Assembly (NCBI GenBank): GCA_947177225.1
Contig: CAMWTS010000004.1
Coordinates: 22,496 to 86,495, forward strand
Direction of reading: 5' to 3'
DNA length: 64,000 nt
From: an uncultured Alistipes sp.
GTDB lineage: Bacteria > Bacteroidota > Bacteroidia > Bacteroidales > Rikenellaceae
The first letter of the stretch is position 1, and every line of letters starts with the position of its first letter. Both the position numbers and the translations under genes were made by a program. The notes below the pieces were generated by a model, which made no database searches, was not told where the DNA came from, and saw only the letters and a list, made by a program, of their open reading frames with translations. Below are positions 16,503-25,702 of the stretch, one piece after another.

Positions 16503-18605
16503 CTATTCGGCGTATGTCGGGAATATGGTCAGTCGAAGGGTAGTGCTGCCGTAGGGCACCAGTTCGATGAAGCGCGGTTGCTCGTCAGGCGTAGCTACAC
16601 TGCCGGGCAAAGCCGGAGTGAAACGGTCGTCGACCAGAGTCCAGCCGGCAACCTCCACCACCGGGATCGATATAGTGACGGGCGACTGTCCGGGATCGAA
16701 CGGGAAGCCGTCGGTGGCGTGATGCTTGACCTCGATGCAATCGAGTGCATCGGTGGCAATGGCGTAGTTCCACTTGCCGGCCGGCGTCATGTTCCAGCTC
16801 TTGAAATCGGGATTGCCCGATACCTTGCCTGCCAGATTGTCGTAGATTTGTGTATCCTCCTCCACGTTGGCCTCGATGGGGTAGGAGTATACTATCGGAC
16901 CGCGCTCGATGTGGAGTCCGCCGGCAGGATTTCGGCACACGTTCATCTGCATCGGCAGCTCGACTGTAAATACCTCGCCCGAGTGCCATTCGCGGCTGAC
17001 GGTCTTGAATCCGGCCTCCTCTGCCGTACACCACTCAGGAATACGATATGTGAAGTTCATGGCATATTTGCCGTCGAGTTTTTTGCCATCTTTGTAGAAG
17101 TTGAATACGAAGTCGATCTTCTCCTCGAACGGATAGGCGGTCTTCTCCTCGATGTGCACCGTCACGCCGTCGGCCAAGGCGTATTCTACTGCGCTCGGGC
17201 CATACAGTGCGGCAACGGGTTGTCCCTCCGCATCTTTGAGCCACATGCGGGCTGCGTAGTTGGGCATGTAGCGGTGGAGGTTGCCTATGCAGCACTCGGT
17301 CTCGTGTATCGGGCGATATGCCATCCACGTGAGTCCGTATTTGAATTCGTTGTGGTTGGAGTTGCCTGTGGCGATGAACTGATTGGGGCAAGAGAAATAC
17401 TGCATGCTCTTGAAATCCTTGGTGATGGCTCCGAGTGCGGCGTTGAATATCGCTTTCTCTATGCGGTCGGCCCATCGGGCGTCGCCCGTAGCCATCAGGA
17501 AGTAGCCTATGCTCCACGTGTAGTCGCTGATGTCGCATGTCTCGTGGCTGGCCAGAGCGTCGTTGCCGGCAAGTGCCTCCGAGCTGGAATTCACTCCGTC
17601 GACAAGCATGTTGTCGCGTTCCATCTTATAGTCGGCATTGAGGGCGGCACGCAAATACTCCTCATTGCCGGTGTATTGGTAGAGCAGTACCGGCACCTTC
17701 ATAAGCTCGTTCATCGTTACGCCGTGCATGTGCAGCTCCGACTCGTCGAGGCAGTTCTCCTGGGTCAGCTCCGATCCGTTCTGTGCCCATGCCTGTTGGG
17801 CGAGTGACAGAAGTCGTGGATTTTGTGTGATCGCGTAGGTCCAGAGTATGCCTTCGACGTTGACTACGAATCGGTTGCGTCCCATCTCCTCGACCGTATA
17901 CGACAGATAGTGGCGTTCAAGTGCTGCGGGAATACGCTCGTCGCCCGTGGCTTCGTAATAGGCCTTCATGGCGCGGAAGAATACCGCGAACGGCCATGCC
18001 ATCGACTTCACGTCGGCGCCCAGACGACCTTCGGGACGATCTTGCGAGTTGATCCATAATTGCATCTCTGCCTCCTTGCGGAAGTGTCTCATGCGAGCCT
18101 GCGCCTTGGGATCTTCCGATACCTCGGCCGTGAAGCGCGGACTCTTGCGCAACATCTCCTCTATATCGGCTTCGTCGTATGGAACACCCACCTTGGCCGG
18201 CAGCGGGTGGTCGAGCACCCAGTCGATATTTTCCTGTGTGATGTCCAGCAGGTTTTTATCGTCGAGCAGGTAGCCCAGTCGCGTCAGACCGTCGATGTAG
18301 TAGGCTGTTTGCTCGTAACGCCACCAGTCGGAACCGCGACTCTCCGAGTCGCGTTCGAGCTCTCCCACCCACAGGTCGGAGTCGAACGGATAGGACATAG
18401 CCTCGGGGTGGCTTGTAAGACCGTTGTTCTGACGCACGAGAATCTCTTTGAGCCAGCCTTCGGGCGTAATGTCGGCATGCAGACCGTCGGTGAATACGGC
18501 ATACGGAGCCATGGGTACCTCTGCCGACTTGATCTTCGGCGCATCGCTGCCGCATGCTGTGGCGGCAAAGGCTGCGAAGCATAAGGTAAACAGTTTGTAG
18601 TTCAT
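16503..18605 (-). CDS. GH127-superfamily glycoside hydrolase lipoprotein (DUF1680-type)
   Basis: A 700-residue lipoprotein: signal peptide with lipobox A-A-T-A-C (Cys18), an (alpha/alpha)6 barrel over roughly residues 40-480, then beta-sandwich modules. The GH127/GH146 catalytic layout is recognisable: H-E-T-C near residue 350, and a Cys pair in E-C-C-I-G-N near 433. In characterised beta-L-arabinofuranosidases a Glu and Cys residues with zinc form the active site. The exact sugar specificity cannot be read off, since the superfamily includes several specificities. It is 26 bp behind the hydroxyacid dehydrogenase gene and probably ends a four-gene minus-strand operon. Confidence 0.85.
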   Translation of the reverse strand: MNYKLFTLCFAAFAATACGSDAPKIKSAEVPMAPYAVFTDGLHADITPEGWLKEILVRQNNGLTSHPEAMSYPFDSDLWVGELERDSESRGSDWWRYEQTAYYIDGLTRLGYLLDDKNLLDITQENIDWVLDHPLPAKVGVPYDEADIEEMLRKSPRFTAEVSEDPKAQARMRHFRKEAEMQLWINSQDRPEGRLGADVKSMAWPFAVFFRAMKAYYEATGDERIPAALERHYLSYTVEEMGRNRFVVNVEGILWTYAITQNPRLLSLAQQAWAQNGSELTQENCLDESELHMHGVTMNELMKVPVLLYQYTGNEEYLRAALNADYKMERDNMLVDGVNSSSEALAGNDALASHETCDISDYTWSIGYFLMATGDARWADRIEKAIFNAALGAITKDFKSMQYFSCPNQFIATGNSNHNEFKYGLTWMAYRPIHETECCIGNLHRYMPNYAARMWLKDAEGQPVAALYGPSAVEYALADGVTVHIEEKTAYPFEEKIDFVFNFYKDGKKLDGKYAMNFTYRIPEWCTAEEAGFKTVSREWHSGEVFTVELPMQMNVCRNPAGGLHIERGPIVYSYPIEANVEEDTQIYDNLAGKVSGNPDFKSWNMTPAGKWNYAIATDALDCIEVKHHATDGFPFDPGQSPVTISIPVVEVAGWTLVDDRFTPALPGSVATPDEQPRFIELVPYGSTTLRLTIFPTYAE

Positions 18606-18631
18606 CGTTTTATGATTTTAGGTAATATGTG

Positions 18632-19564
18632 TTATCGGGTCATGTAGTCGCGTATGTTGTCGGCGATGCACTCTATGAGCCGGTCGATGGCTTCGGCCGA
18701 CGACCATGCGTTGTGGGGTGAGGCCAACAGCTTGTAGGGATCGCGCAGCGAGTAGAGAGGCGATTGGCGCAGCGGTTCGCTCGTGAAGACATCGAGTGCC
18801 GCTCCTGCTATCAGGTTGTTGTCGAGAGCCTCGGCAAGAGCCGTTTCGTCGATTATGCCGCCGCGTGCTACGTTTATCAGAATGGCCGAGGGTCGCATCT
18901 TGGCCAGTTCGGCAGCCCCGATCAGGTTGCGTGTGCGCTCGTTAAGGGGCGAGTGTACCGATACTATGTCTGCCCAGCCGAGCAGCTCGTCGAGTGTCAT
19001 GCGCTTGTACTCCTCCTTGCGCTCGACGCCCGATGTCGAGAAATAGGCCACCTCGCAGCCGAATGCCGTGGCCAGACGTGCCACTTCGCGTCCGATGTTG
19101 CCCAGGCCGATTATGCCCCATCTCTTGCCGCGTATCTGCCGCGTGGGACGATCGTAACAGAACATGCGGTCGGCCGAGGCATATGCTCCGCTTTTGAAAT
19201 AACGGTCGTAGTAGACCACCTCGCGACTCAGTGCCAAGGCCGAGCACAGCGTGGTCTCGGCAACCGAGTATGTGGAGTATCCCACAGCGTTGCGCACCTC
19301 GATGCCAGCCTCAGCTGCTGCGTTGAGATCGATGTTGTTCATGCCTGTGGCAGCTACGCATATCAGTTTCAGATCGGGCAGGCGACGCATGGCTTCGGCG
19401 TCGATTACCACCTTGTTGGATATGGCCACTTCGGCTCCTTGCAGACGCTCGACTACATCTTCGGTCGATGTGTTGTCGTAACCGGTGTATTGGCCTTGCG
19501 AGGTGACGGCCGACAAGTCGCGACCGCAAATGCTGTACTCGTCGAGAAAGACTATCTTCTTCAT
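18632..19564 (-). CDS. D-2-hydroxyacid dehydrogenase (NAD-dependent)
   Basis: A 310-residue enzyme of the D-isomer-specific 2-hydroxyacid dehydrogenase family, which interconverts 2-oxo and D-2-hydroxy acids with NAD(P). The Rossmann motif G-L-G-N-I-G-R-E-V-A (~151-160), the N-V-A-R-G-G-I-I-D-E segment with catalytic Arg (~232), and catalytic His in S-P-H-N-A-W-S-S (~283) are present. The frame is open to 19702, but M-K-K-I-V-F-L-D at 19564 is the family-like start. Glycerate/hydroxypyruvate, lactate or another 2-oxo acid is possible. It lies 23 bp after tcdA. Confidence 0.9.
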   Translation of the reverse strand: MKKIVFLDEYSICGRDLSAVTSQGQYTGYDNTSTEDVVERLQGAEVAISNKVVIDAEAMRRLPDLKLICVAATGMNNIDLNAAAEAGIEVRNAVGYSTYSVAETTLCSALALSREVVYYDRYFKSGAYASADRMFCYDRPTRQIRGKRWGIIGLGNIGREVARLATAFGCEVAYFSTSGVERKEEYKRMTLDELLGWADIVSVHSPLNERTRNLIGAAELAKMRPSAILINVARGGIIDETALAEALDNNLIAGAALDVFTSEPLRQSPLYSLRDPYKLLASPHNAWSSAEAIDRLIECIADNIRDYMTR

Positions 19565-19587
19565 GGTTAGGGTTTTTATTTGTTGTA

Positions 19588-20310
19588 TCAGTTCATTTCG
19601 CGTATCAAATCGCGCACAACTACCGAGGCGCATCCTATACCGAACATTGCCGGGATATAGGATATTGTGCCGACGTTGGATTTTTTGTTCTGCTCCTGGC
19701 ACAGAATCATGGCTCCTTCGCGTATGGGTTCGGGCGAGAATACGGCTCGGAATCCTGTTCTGATGCCTATTTTGTGGAGCCGTTTGCGCAGCATGTGTGC
19801 CAGCGGACAGTGGTGGGTTTTGGATATGTCCTTGATCTCCATTAATGTGGGATCGGTCTTGGCCCCAGCACCCATCGAGCTGACCAGCGGTATGCCCCTG
19901 TCGAGCGCTCCCTTTATAAGAGCCAGCTTCGGCGAGAGCGTATCGATGGCGTCGACGACGTAGTCGAAATTGTCGGAGTCGAGCAGAGCATCGGTCTCCG
20001 CATCTTTGATATAGCGGTTGACCGCGGTCAGCTGCAATTCGGGATTTATATCGCGCAGCCGTGCGGCGAGCACGTCGCCCTTGGCCATGCCCACGGTGGA
20101 GTGGAGTGCCACGAGCTGCCGGTTGATATTGCTCCGGCTGACCACGTCGGCATCGGCTATGGTCATCTTGCCGACGCCAGCCCGCACGATCATCTCGGCG
20201 GCATAGGCTCCCACGCCGCCAACACCAACCACAAGGACGTTGGCCTCGGCCAGTTGCGACAGTTTCTCTTCTCCCAGAAGTAATTCGGTTCGTTCCAACC
20301 AGTTATTCAT
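19588..20310 (-). CDS. tcdA: tRNA threonylcarbamoyladenosine dehydratase TcdA
   Basis: A ThiF/E1-like ATP-dependent enzyme that cyclises t6A37 of ANN-decoding tRNAs to ct6A. The family start W-L-E-R-T-E-L-L-L-G-E, the nucleotide-binding G-V-G-G-V-G-A-Y-A-A-E (~28-38), and the D-A-D-V-V-S-R-S-N-I-N-R-Q adenylation segment (~53-65) match TcdA (CsdL/YgdL) rather than MoeB or ThiF. It has 240 residues. Its start overlaps the end of the TatD gene by 8 bases, so translation is probably coupled. Confidence 0.93.
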   Translation of the reverse strand: MNNWLERTELLLGEEKLSQLAEANVLVVGVGGVGAYAAEMIVRAGVGKMTIADADVVSRSNINRQLVALHSTVGMAKGDVLAARLRDINPELQLTAVNRYIKDAETDALLDSDNFDYVVDAIDTLSPKLALIKGALDRGIPLVSSMGAGAKTDPTLMEIKDISKTHHCPLAHMLRKRLHKIGIRTGFRAVFSPEPIREGAMILCQEQNKKSNVGTISYIPAMFGIGCASVVVRDLIREMN

Positions 20311-20890
20311 CTATGCAAAACAGTTTTTTGTAATTGTCCATAATTTGTGCGGCGAGTTGTTCGATGCTCGTCTTACGCTCGCGTGCCACCATGCCATAGA
20401 TCTCTTCGATCGTGACGGGGTCGTCGTCGGTTTCGCAGAACACGCTGCCGGCAGGCGTCTGCCGCAGTGCCCGCATGGTCTTGGGCGAACGGAACGTACG
20501 CAGTCCGAACGACAGGAAATACCCCTTGCCGACAGCCGTTGCAGCCTGTTCGGGCGAGCCGATGAACCCGTGGAACACCACTCCCGGCAGATCGTACTCT
20601 TTCAGTATCTCCATGGTCGGCTCGAACGCTCTGACGCAGTGCACTACGACGGGCTTTCTCAGTCGCTGGGCTATGGCGAGCTGCTCGCGGAACAGATGCT
20701 GCTGAACGCGGCGATCTGCCGCCGCAGCGTAGTCCAGTCCGATCTCGCCGATCATCTCGGCCTGCATCATGGCCTGCATGTCTATCTGCCGTCGGGCGGC
20801 ATGCCACGGGTGTATGCCCGCCTGCGAGGGGCATATCGCGTCCGGGGTCGGACGGTGCGTGTGGATATTTACATACATCTCCGTTGCCAT
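20303..20890 (-). CDS. Short TatD-family metal-dependent hydrolase
   Basis: A 195-residue protein with the TatD hydrolase layout: metal-binding H-T-H near the N-terminus (N-I-H-T-H-R), G-I-H-P-W-H, a Glu in G-E-I-G-L-D-Y (~70), H in V-V-H-C-V-R (~104), H-G-F (~127), and Asp in C-E-T-D-D-D-P (~153). It is about 60 residues shorter than standard TatD DNases, mainly through short loops in the first third. Compact versions like this are known in Bacteroidetes, and the active-site residues remain. Probably a 3'-5' DNase or phosphodiesterase. It leads the minus-strand group. Confidence 0.85.
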   Translation of the reverse strand: MATEMYVNIHTHRPTPDAICPSQAGIHPWHAARRQIDMQAMMQAEMIGEIGLDYAAAADRRVQQHLFREQLAIAQRLRKPVVVHCVRAFEPTMEILKEYDLPGVVFHGFIGSPEQAATAVGKGYFLSFGLRTFRSPKTMRALRQTPAGSVFCETDDDPVTIEEIYGMVARERKTSIEQLAAQIMDNYKKLFCIDE

Positions 20891-20901
20891 GTTTCGATGA
20901 A

Positions 20902-20909
20902 CAAAGATA
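20902..20909 (-). promoter_or_regulatory. -7 box for the TatD-tcdA group
   Basis: Minus-strand TATCTTTG, 11 bases before the TatD ATG, which predicts a leader of only a few bases. Confidence 0.6.
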
Positions 20910-20947
20910 CGAAATTTTGTGCCTGCACGAAAAATATTCCCGCCGAT

Positions 20948-20979
20948 ATTGAAAATCCGGGAAATTATTACTATTTTCG
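20948..20979 (+). promoter_or_regulatory. nqr operon promoter (ATTG-N20-TATTTTCG)
   Basis: A near-consensus -33 (20948-20951) and -7 (20972-20979) with the usual 20-base spacing, giving a leader of about 65 bases before nqrA. Confidence 0.55.
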
Positions 20980-21051
20980 CACGCGTTTTATAGTGTTAGA
21001 AAATTAACAGACTAACAAATATACTAATTCAATTCATTAACAAACAATTTT

Positions 21052-22407
21052 ATGTCGAAAAACATTAAATTACGTAAAGGTCTCGACATTAATCTGCAAG
21101 GACGCGCCGCAGAGCAGTTGTCGGTTTTGCCGATGGCAGCTTCGTATGCCGTGTCTCCGCTTGATTACGAGAACATTACTCCTAAGTTGTTGGTGAAGGT
21201 GGGTGACCGTGTGAAGGCCGGCGGAGCGTTGTTCTTCGATAAGAACAATCCTCGCGTGCTGTTCACATCGCCCGTCAGCGGAGTGGTTTCAGCCGTCAAT
21301 CGCGGCGAGAAGCGCAAGCTGCTGAATGTCGTTGTCGACGCCGATGCCGAGCAGGTCTACGAGGAGTTCTCGAAAGTCGATTTGCGCAATGCTTCGCGCG
21401 AAGAGATCGTCGAAATCCTTTTGGCTTCGGGATTGTGGACACGTCTGGTTCAGCGTCCCTACGGCGTTATCGCCGATCCCGGACAGAAACCTAAGGCTGT
21501 GTTCGTCTCGGCTTTCGATTCTGCGCCTCTGGCTCCCGACTACAACTTCGTGTTGAAAGACGAGAAGGCTGCTTTGCAGTGCGGTATGGAGGTGCTGTCG
21601 CGTCTGACCGACGGTCGTGTTCACCTCTCTGCCCGTAACGGTTCGGAGGGTTACATGCCTTCGATCGAAGGCGTGGAGCATCATACCTTCTCAGGCAAGC
21701 ACCCCGTGGGTAATGTGGGCGTGCAGATCCATCACATCGATCCCATTGCCAAAGGCGAGATCGTGTGGTCGGTCGGCGTGCAGGACGTGGCTCTCATCGG
21801 CCGCCTGTTCATTTCGGGACGTCTCGATATGTCGAAGACCGTCGCCGTTGCCGGCAGCGAAGTCGCCGAGCCAAAGTATTGCCGTGTGATAAGCGGTGCT
21901 CCGGTGGCTTCGATTCTCGAAGGCAACCTGCGCCGTCAGGCCGATGGCGACAGCGTGCGCATCATATCGGGCAACGTATTGACGGGTCGCAAGGTGGCTG
22001 CCGACGGCTACATCTCGGCCGATGCCGACATGATAACGGTGATCCCCGAGGGCGACAAATACGAGCTGTTGGGCTGGGCTATGCCGCGCATGCACCGATT
22101 CTCGGTGTCGCGCGCATATTTTTCATGGCTGTGTCCGCGCAAGGCCTATCGCCTCGATACCAATCTCAACGGCGGCGAGCGTCCGTTCGTGGTTACGGGT
22201 CTCTACGAGCAGTATCTGCCCATGGACATCTATCCGATGTATCTGTTGAAGGCCATTCTGGCTCAGGACATCGACAAGATGGAGAGCCTGGGCATATATG
22301 AAGTATTGCCCGAAGATTTCGCGTTGTGCGAGTTCGTCGATCCCTCGAAGATCGAGATCCAGCAGATTGTTCGCGACGGTATTAACCTAATGATTAAGGA
22401 GAGTTAA
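21052..22407 (+). CDS. nqrA: Na+-translocating NADH:quinone reductase subunit A
   Basis: The peripheral cytoplasmic subunit of Na+-NQR, associated with quinone binding. The start S-K-N-I-K-L-R-K-G-L-D-I and the P-K-L-L-V-K-V-G-D-R-V-K-A-G lipoyl/barrel-sandwich-like segment are typical. At 451 residues it is full length. It is the first of six genes in canonical order A-F with gaps of 3-25 bases, so one transcript is almost certain. The complex oxidises NADH, reduces quinone and exports Na+. Confidence 0.97.
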   Translation: MSKNIKLRKGLDINLQGRAAEQLSVLPMAASYAVSPLDYENITPKLLVKVGDRVKAGGALFFDKNNPRVLFTSPVSGVVSAVNRGEKRKLLNVVVDADAEQVYEEFSKVDLRNASREEIVEILLASGLWTRLVQRPYGVIADPGQKPKAVFVSAFDSAPLAPDYNFVLKDEKAALQCGMEVLSRLTDGRVHLSARNGSEGYMPSIEGVEHHTFSGKHPVGNVGVQIHHIDPIAKGEIVWSVGVQDVALIGRLFISGRLDMSKTVAVAGSEVAEPKYCRVISGAPVASILEGNLRRQADGDSVRIISGNVLTGRKVAADGYISADADMITVIPEGDKYELLGWAMPRMHRFSVSRAYFSWLCPRKAYRLDTNLNGGERPFVVTGLYEQYLPMDIYPMYLLKAILAQDIDKMESLGIYEVLPEDFALCEFVDPSKIEIQQIVRDGINLMIKES

Positions 22408-22410
22408 GCT

Positions 22411-23604
22411 ATGGGATTGCGTAAAATGGTAGATAAAATGAAACCCACCTTCTCCAAGGGAGGCAAGCTGGGTTTCCTGGCTTCGACTTTCGATGCGTTC
22501 GAAACGTTCCTGTTCGTGCCCAATACCACTACGACCAAGGGAGCTCATATCCGCGACTGCAACGATATGAAGCGTACGATGATCGTCGTGGTCGTTGCAC
22601 TCATGCCGGCCTTGCTGTTCGGTATGTACAATGTGGGTTATCAGGTGGGCATGACTGGCTTCGATGCCTTCTGGTTCGGCCTGCTGAAAGTATTGCCCAT
22701 AATCGTCGTATCGTACGTGGTGGGTCTGGCCATCGAGTTCGGTTTCGCGCAGTCGCGCGGCCATGAGGTCAACGAGGGATTCCTTGTGACGGGTCTTTTG
22801 ATCCCGATGATAATGCCGGTCGACGTGCCTCTGTGGATCGTGGCTCTGTCTACGGCCTTTGCCGTCGTATTCGGCAAGGAGGTATTCGGCGGTACGGGTA
22901 TGAACGTCTTCAACCCTGCACTTCTGGCACGTGCATTCGCATTCTTCGCCTATACGCCCCAGATGTCGGGCGAGAAGGTGTGGTATGCGTGCGATGCCGT
23001 ATCGGGTGCCACCGCTTTGGAGACTCTCTCGACTGCGGGTGAGCTGGGCGTGCATGCGGCCGACGGCACAAGCGTCTCTGTGTGCGATGCTTTCTTCGGC
23101 TTTATCCCCGGCAGCATCGGCGAGACCTCGACTCTGGCCATTCTGATCGGTGCGGCCATACTGCTCTTCACGGGCGTATCGTCGTGGCGAACGATGGTTA
23201 GCGTATTCGTCGGCGGTTTCGTCATGGCATTGGTCTTCAACTGGATCGCGCCGAGTATCGAGATTCCGGCCGATGCGGCAGAGGACGTCGCCGCTGCGCT
23301 GACCTCGAAGAAGGCATTCATGTCGATAGCTCCCTATATGCACCTCATCGTCGGCGGTTTCGCGTTCGGTGCCGTGTTCATGGCTACCGATCCGGTTACC
23401 TCGTCGCAGACCAATACGGGTAAGTATATCGTCGGTTTCATGACCGGTGCGCTTGCCATCGTGATCCGCGTCTGCAACCCGGCCTATCCGGAGGGTATGA
23501 TGTTGTCGATCCTGTTTATGAACGCTCTCACGCCGCTGGTAGACTATTTCGTGGTCGAGCGCAACATGTCGCGTCGTAAACGTCGTATTAAAACTGTAAA
23601 ATAG
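22411..23604 (+). CDS. nqrB: Na+-translocating NADH:quinone reductase subunit B
   Basis: A 397-residue polytopic membrane subunit with a covalently bound FMN. The flavinylation motif is visible as S-G-A-T-A-L-E-T (~195), whose Thr carries the phosphoester-linked FMN. About ten membrane segments. Starts 3 bases after nqrA. It is part of the Na+ channel core and is related to RnfD. Confidence 0.97.
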   Translation: MGLRKMVDKMKPTFSKGGKLGFLASTFDAFETFLFVPNTTTTKGAHIRDCNDMKRTMIVVVVALMPALLFGMYNVGYQVGMTGFDAFWFGLLKVLPIIVVSYVVGLAIEFGFAQSRGHEVNEGFLVTGLLIPMIMPVDVPLWIVALSTAFAVVFGKEVFGGTGMNVFNPALLARAFAFFAYTPQMSGEKVWYACDAVSGATALETLSTAGELGVHAADGTSVSVCDAFFGFIPGSIGETSTLAILIGAAILLFTGVSSWRTMVSVFVGGFVMALVFNWIAPSIEIPADAAEDVAAALTSKKAFMSIAPYMHLIVGGFAFGAVFMATDPVTSSQTNTGKYIVGFMTGALAIVIRVCNPAYPEGMMLSILFMNALTPLVDYFVVERNMSRRKRRIKTVK

Positions 23605-23611
23605 GTGAGTT

Positions 23612-24454
23612 ATGGCAATCAATAAAAATTCCAACGCATATATCATTATGTATACGGTGGTCATGGTCGTGGTCGTTGCCACGCTGCTGACCTTTGCCGC
23701 AACATCTCTGAAAGATCGTCAGAACGCCAATGCCGAGAACGAGAAGAAGTCGGCCATCATGGCGGCTCTGGGCATGGCCGGTGGCTCGACCGAGCAGGCT
23801 GTCAAGGATTTCGACGAGATGATCGTTCCGGCGTTAATCGTCGACGGTGTCTTCACTCCCCAGTACGACGAGACCGGTGAGGCCTATGATGCCAAACCCG
23901 TTCTGGACAAGCTGGCCGATTTGAAGGGTCTTGCCGCCGCAGAGAACGAGTTACCTATATTTAAATATGAGAAGGACGATGCGGTGCGTTACGTTATCCC
24001 CGTATCGGGTAAGGGTCTTTGGGACTCTATCTGGGGATACATAGCCTTGAAAGAGGACGGTAACACCATTGCCGGTGCCGTGTTCGGCCACAAGGGCGAG
24101 ACTCCCGGTCTGGGCGCCGAGATCGCAACGCCTGCGCATCAGTCGGAGTATGTAGATCAGCAACTCTTCGACGATAATGGCAATTTCGTATCTGTCAAGC
24201 TCGTCAAGGGAGGTGCGACTCCCGGCAGCAAGCACGAGGTCGATGCCATCACCGGCGGTACGAAAACCTCGGACGGCGTGACTCTCATGCTCAAAAACGG
24301 TTTGTCGAAGTACGAAGGTTTCCTCAGAACGCTCTCTGCGACTGCGGCCGAGGATACCACTCTGGCCGACGATGCCGTTTCGGAGCCTGCACTCGACGAA
24401 GCGTTCGATGCCGAGACCATCGATGTCAAACCCACTAACGTAGAGGAGGAATAG
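23612..24454 (+). CDS. nqrC: Na+-translocating NADH:quinone reductase subunit C
   Basis: A 280-residue subunit with one N-terminal membrane helix (about 10-30) and a periplasmic FMN domain. The flavinylation site reads [13 protein letters not shown] (~213-225), a variant of the usual S-G-A-T with the acceptor Thr kept. A C-terminal acidic tail of ~35 residues (A-E-D-T-T-L-A-D-D ...) extends beyond most homologues. It lies 7 bp after nqrB. Confidence 0.95.
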   Translation: MAINKNSNAYIIMYTVVMVVVVATLLTFAATSLKDRQNANAENEKKSAIMAALGMAGGSTEQAVKDFDEMIVPALIVDGVFTPQYDETGEAYDAKPVLDKLADLKGLAAAENELPIFKYEKDDAVRYVIPVSGKGLWDSIWGYIALKEDGNTIAGAVFGHKGETPGLGAEIATPAHQSEYVDQQLFDDNGNFVSVKLVKGGATPGSKHEVDAITGGTKTSDGVTLMLKNGLSKYEGFLRTLSATAAEDTTLADDAVSEPALDEAFDAETIDVKPTNVEEE

Positions 24455-24458
24455 CATT

Positions 24459-25061
24459 ATGAAATTAAATTCTAACATAACGGCTCCGCTCGGCGGAAAC
24501 AATCCCGTTGTCGTGCAGATCCTCGGTATCTGCTCGGCTCTGGCCGTTACGGTCAAGCTCGAACCCGCCGTGGTGATGGGTCTTTCGGTGATCTTCGTTA
24601 CGGCGTTCGCCAATCTGGTGATGTCGCTGTTGCGCAACGGCATACCTTCGCGTATACGTATCATCGTGCAGCTGGTGGTTATCGCCACTCTGGTGATTCT
24701 GGTGGATCAGGTGTTGCGCGCTTTCGCCTACGACGTATCGAAACAGCTGTCGGTGTATGTCGGTCTTATCATCACCAACTGTATCGTCATGGGTCGTGTC
24801 GAGGCCTACGCTCTGGGTCACAAACCCTGGGAGTCGCTGCTCGACGGTATAGGCAACGGTCTGGGCTATGCGCTTATTCTCGTGATCGTGGCATTTTTCC
24901 GCGAGTTGTTCGGTTCGGGCACTCTGTTCGGCATCGACATCATCGCTCGTTTCGGCTATGTGGGCAACTCGCTTATGCTGTTCCCGCCCATGGCGCTGAT
25001 TATCGTCGGCTGTATCATCTGGGTACACCGTTCGTTTAACAAAGATTTACAGGAAAAGTAG
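24459..25061 (+). CDS. nqrD: Na+-translocating NADH:quinone reductase subunit D
   Basis: A 200-residue, six-helix membrane subunit paired with NqrE around the pseudo-symmetric Na+ path and intramembrane iron site. The [18 protein letters not shown] segment and the central [12 protein letters not shown] motif are diagnostic. It lies 4 bp after nqrC. Confidence 0.96.
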   Translation: MKLNSNITAPLGGNNPVVVQILGICSALAVTVKLEPAVVMGLSVIFVTAFANLVMSLLRNGIPSRIRIIVQLVVIATLVILVDQVLRAFAYDVSKQLSVYVGLIITNCIVMGRVEAYALGHKPWESLLDGIGNGLGYALILVIVAFFRELFGSGTLFGIDIIARFGYVGNSLMLFPPMALIIVGCIIWVHRSFNKDLQEK

Positions 25062-25072
25062 GAGGGTGAAGT

Positions 25073-25678
25073 ATGGAAACATTGAATCTTTTTATCCGTT
25101 CGATATTTATCGACAACATGGTCTTTGCCTTCTTCTTCGGCATGTGCTCTTACATCGCCGTATCGAAGAGTGTGAAGACGGCCATCGGTCTCGGCGCAGC
25201 CGTTACCTTCGTCATGGTCATGACCGTACCTTTGAACTACCTGCTCAACCAGTATGTCCTCTTGCCCGATGCGCTCGGTGAGGGCATCGACCTGAGCTTC
25301 CTTTCGTTCATCATCTTCATCGCCGTGATTGCAGCTTTCGTGCAGCTCGTGGAGATGATCGTGGAGAAGTTCTCGCCGACGCTCTACAACCAGCTGGGTA
25401 TATTCCTTCCGCTTATAGCCGTCAACTGCGCCATTATGGGCGGTTCGCTCTTCATGCAGCAGAAGGTCGGCGAGTCGATCATGAACGTCGGCGATTCGGT
25501 TGTCTACGGTCTGGGTTCCGGTCTGGGCTGGTGGCTGGCTATCGTCATGATGGCCGCGATCCGCGAGAAGATCACCTACTCGCATGTCCCCGCAGCATTG
25601 AAGGGCCCCGGCATCGCGTTCATCATCACCGGTCTGATGGGTATCGCGTTCATGATCTTTACGGGTATTCAGTTATAA
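25073..25678 (+). CDS. nqrE: Na+-translocating NADH:quinone reductase subunit E
   Basis: A 201-residue membrane subunit homologous to NqrD in inverted topology. [14 protein letters not shown] near the start and V-N-C-A-I-M-G-G (~120) are the paired motifs that supply cysteine ligands to the intramembrane Fe centre. Twelve bases after nqrD. Confidence 0.96.
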   Translation: METLNLFIRSIFIDNMVFAFFFGMCSYIAVSKSVKTAIGLGAAVTFVMVMTVPLNYLLNQYVLLPDALGEGIDLSFLSFIIFIAVIAAFVQLVEMIVEKFSPTLYNQLGIFLPLIAVNCAIMGGSLFMQQKVGESIMNVGDSVVYGLGSGLGWWLAIVMMAAIREKITYSHVPAALKGPGIAFIITGLMGIAFMIFTGIQL

Positions 25679-25702
25679 ACCTTTAATAAGAGACTTTAAG
25701 GA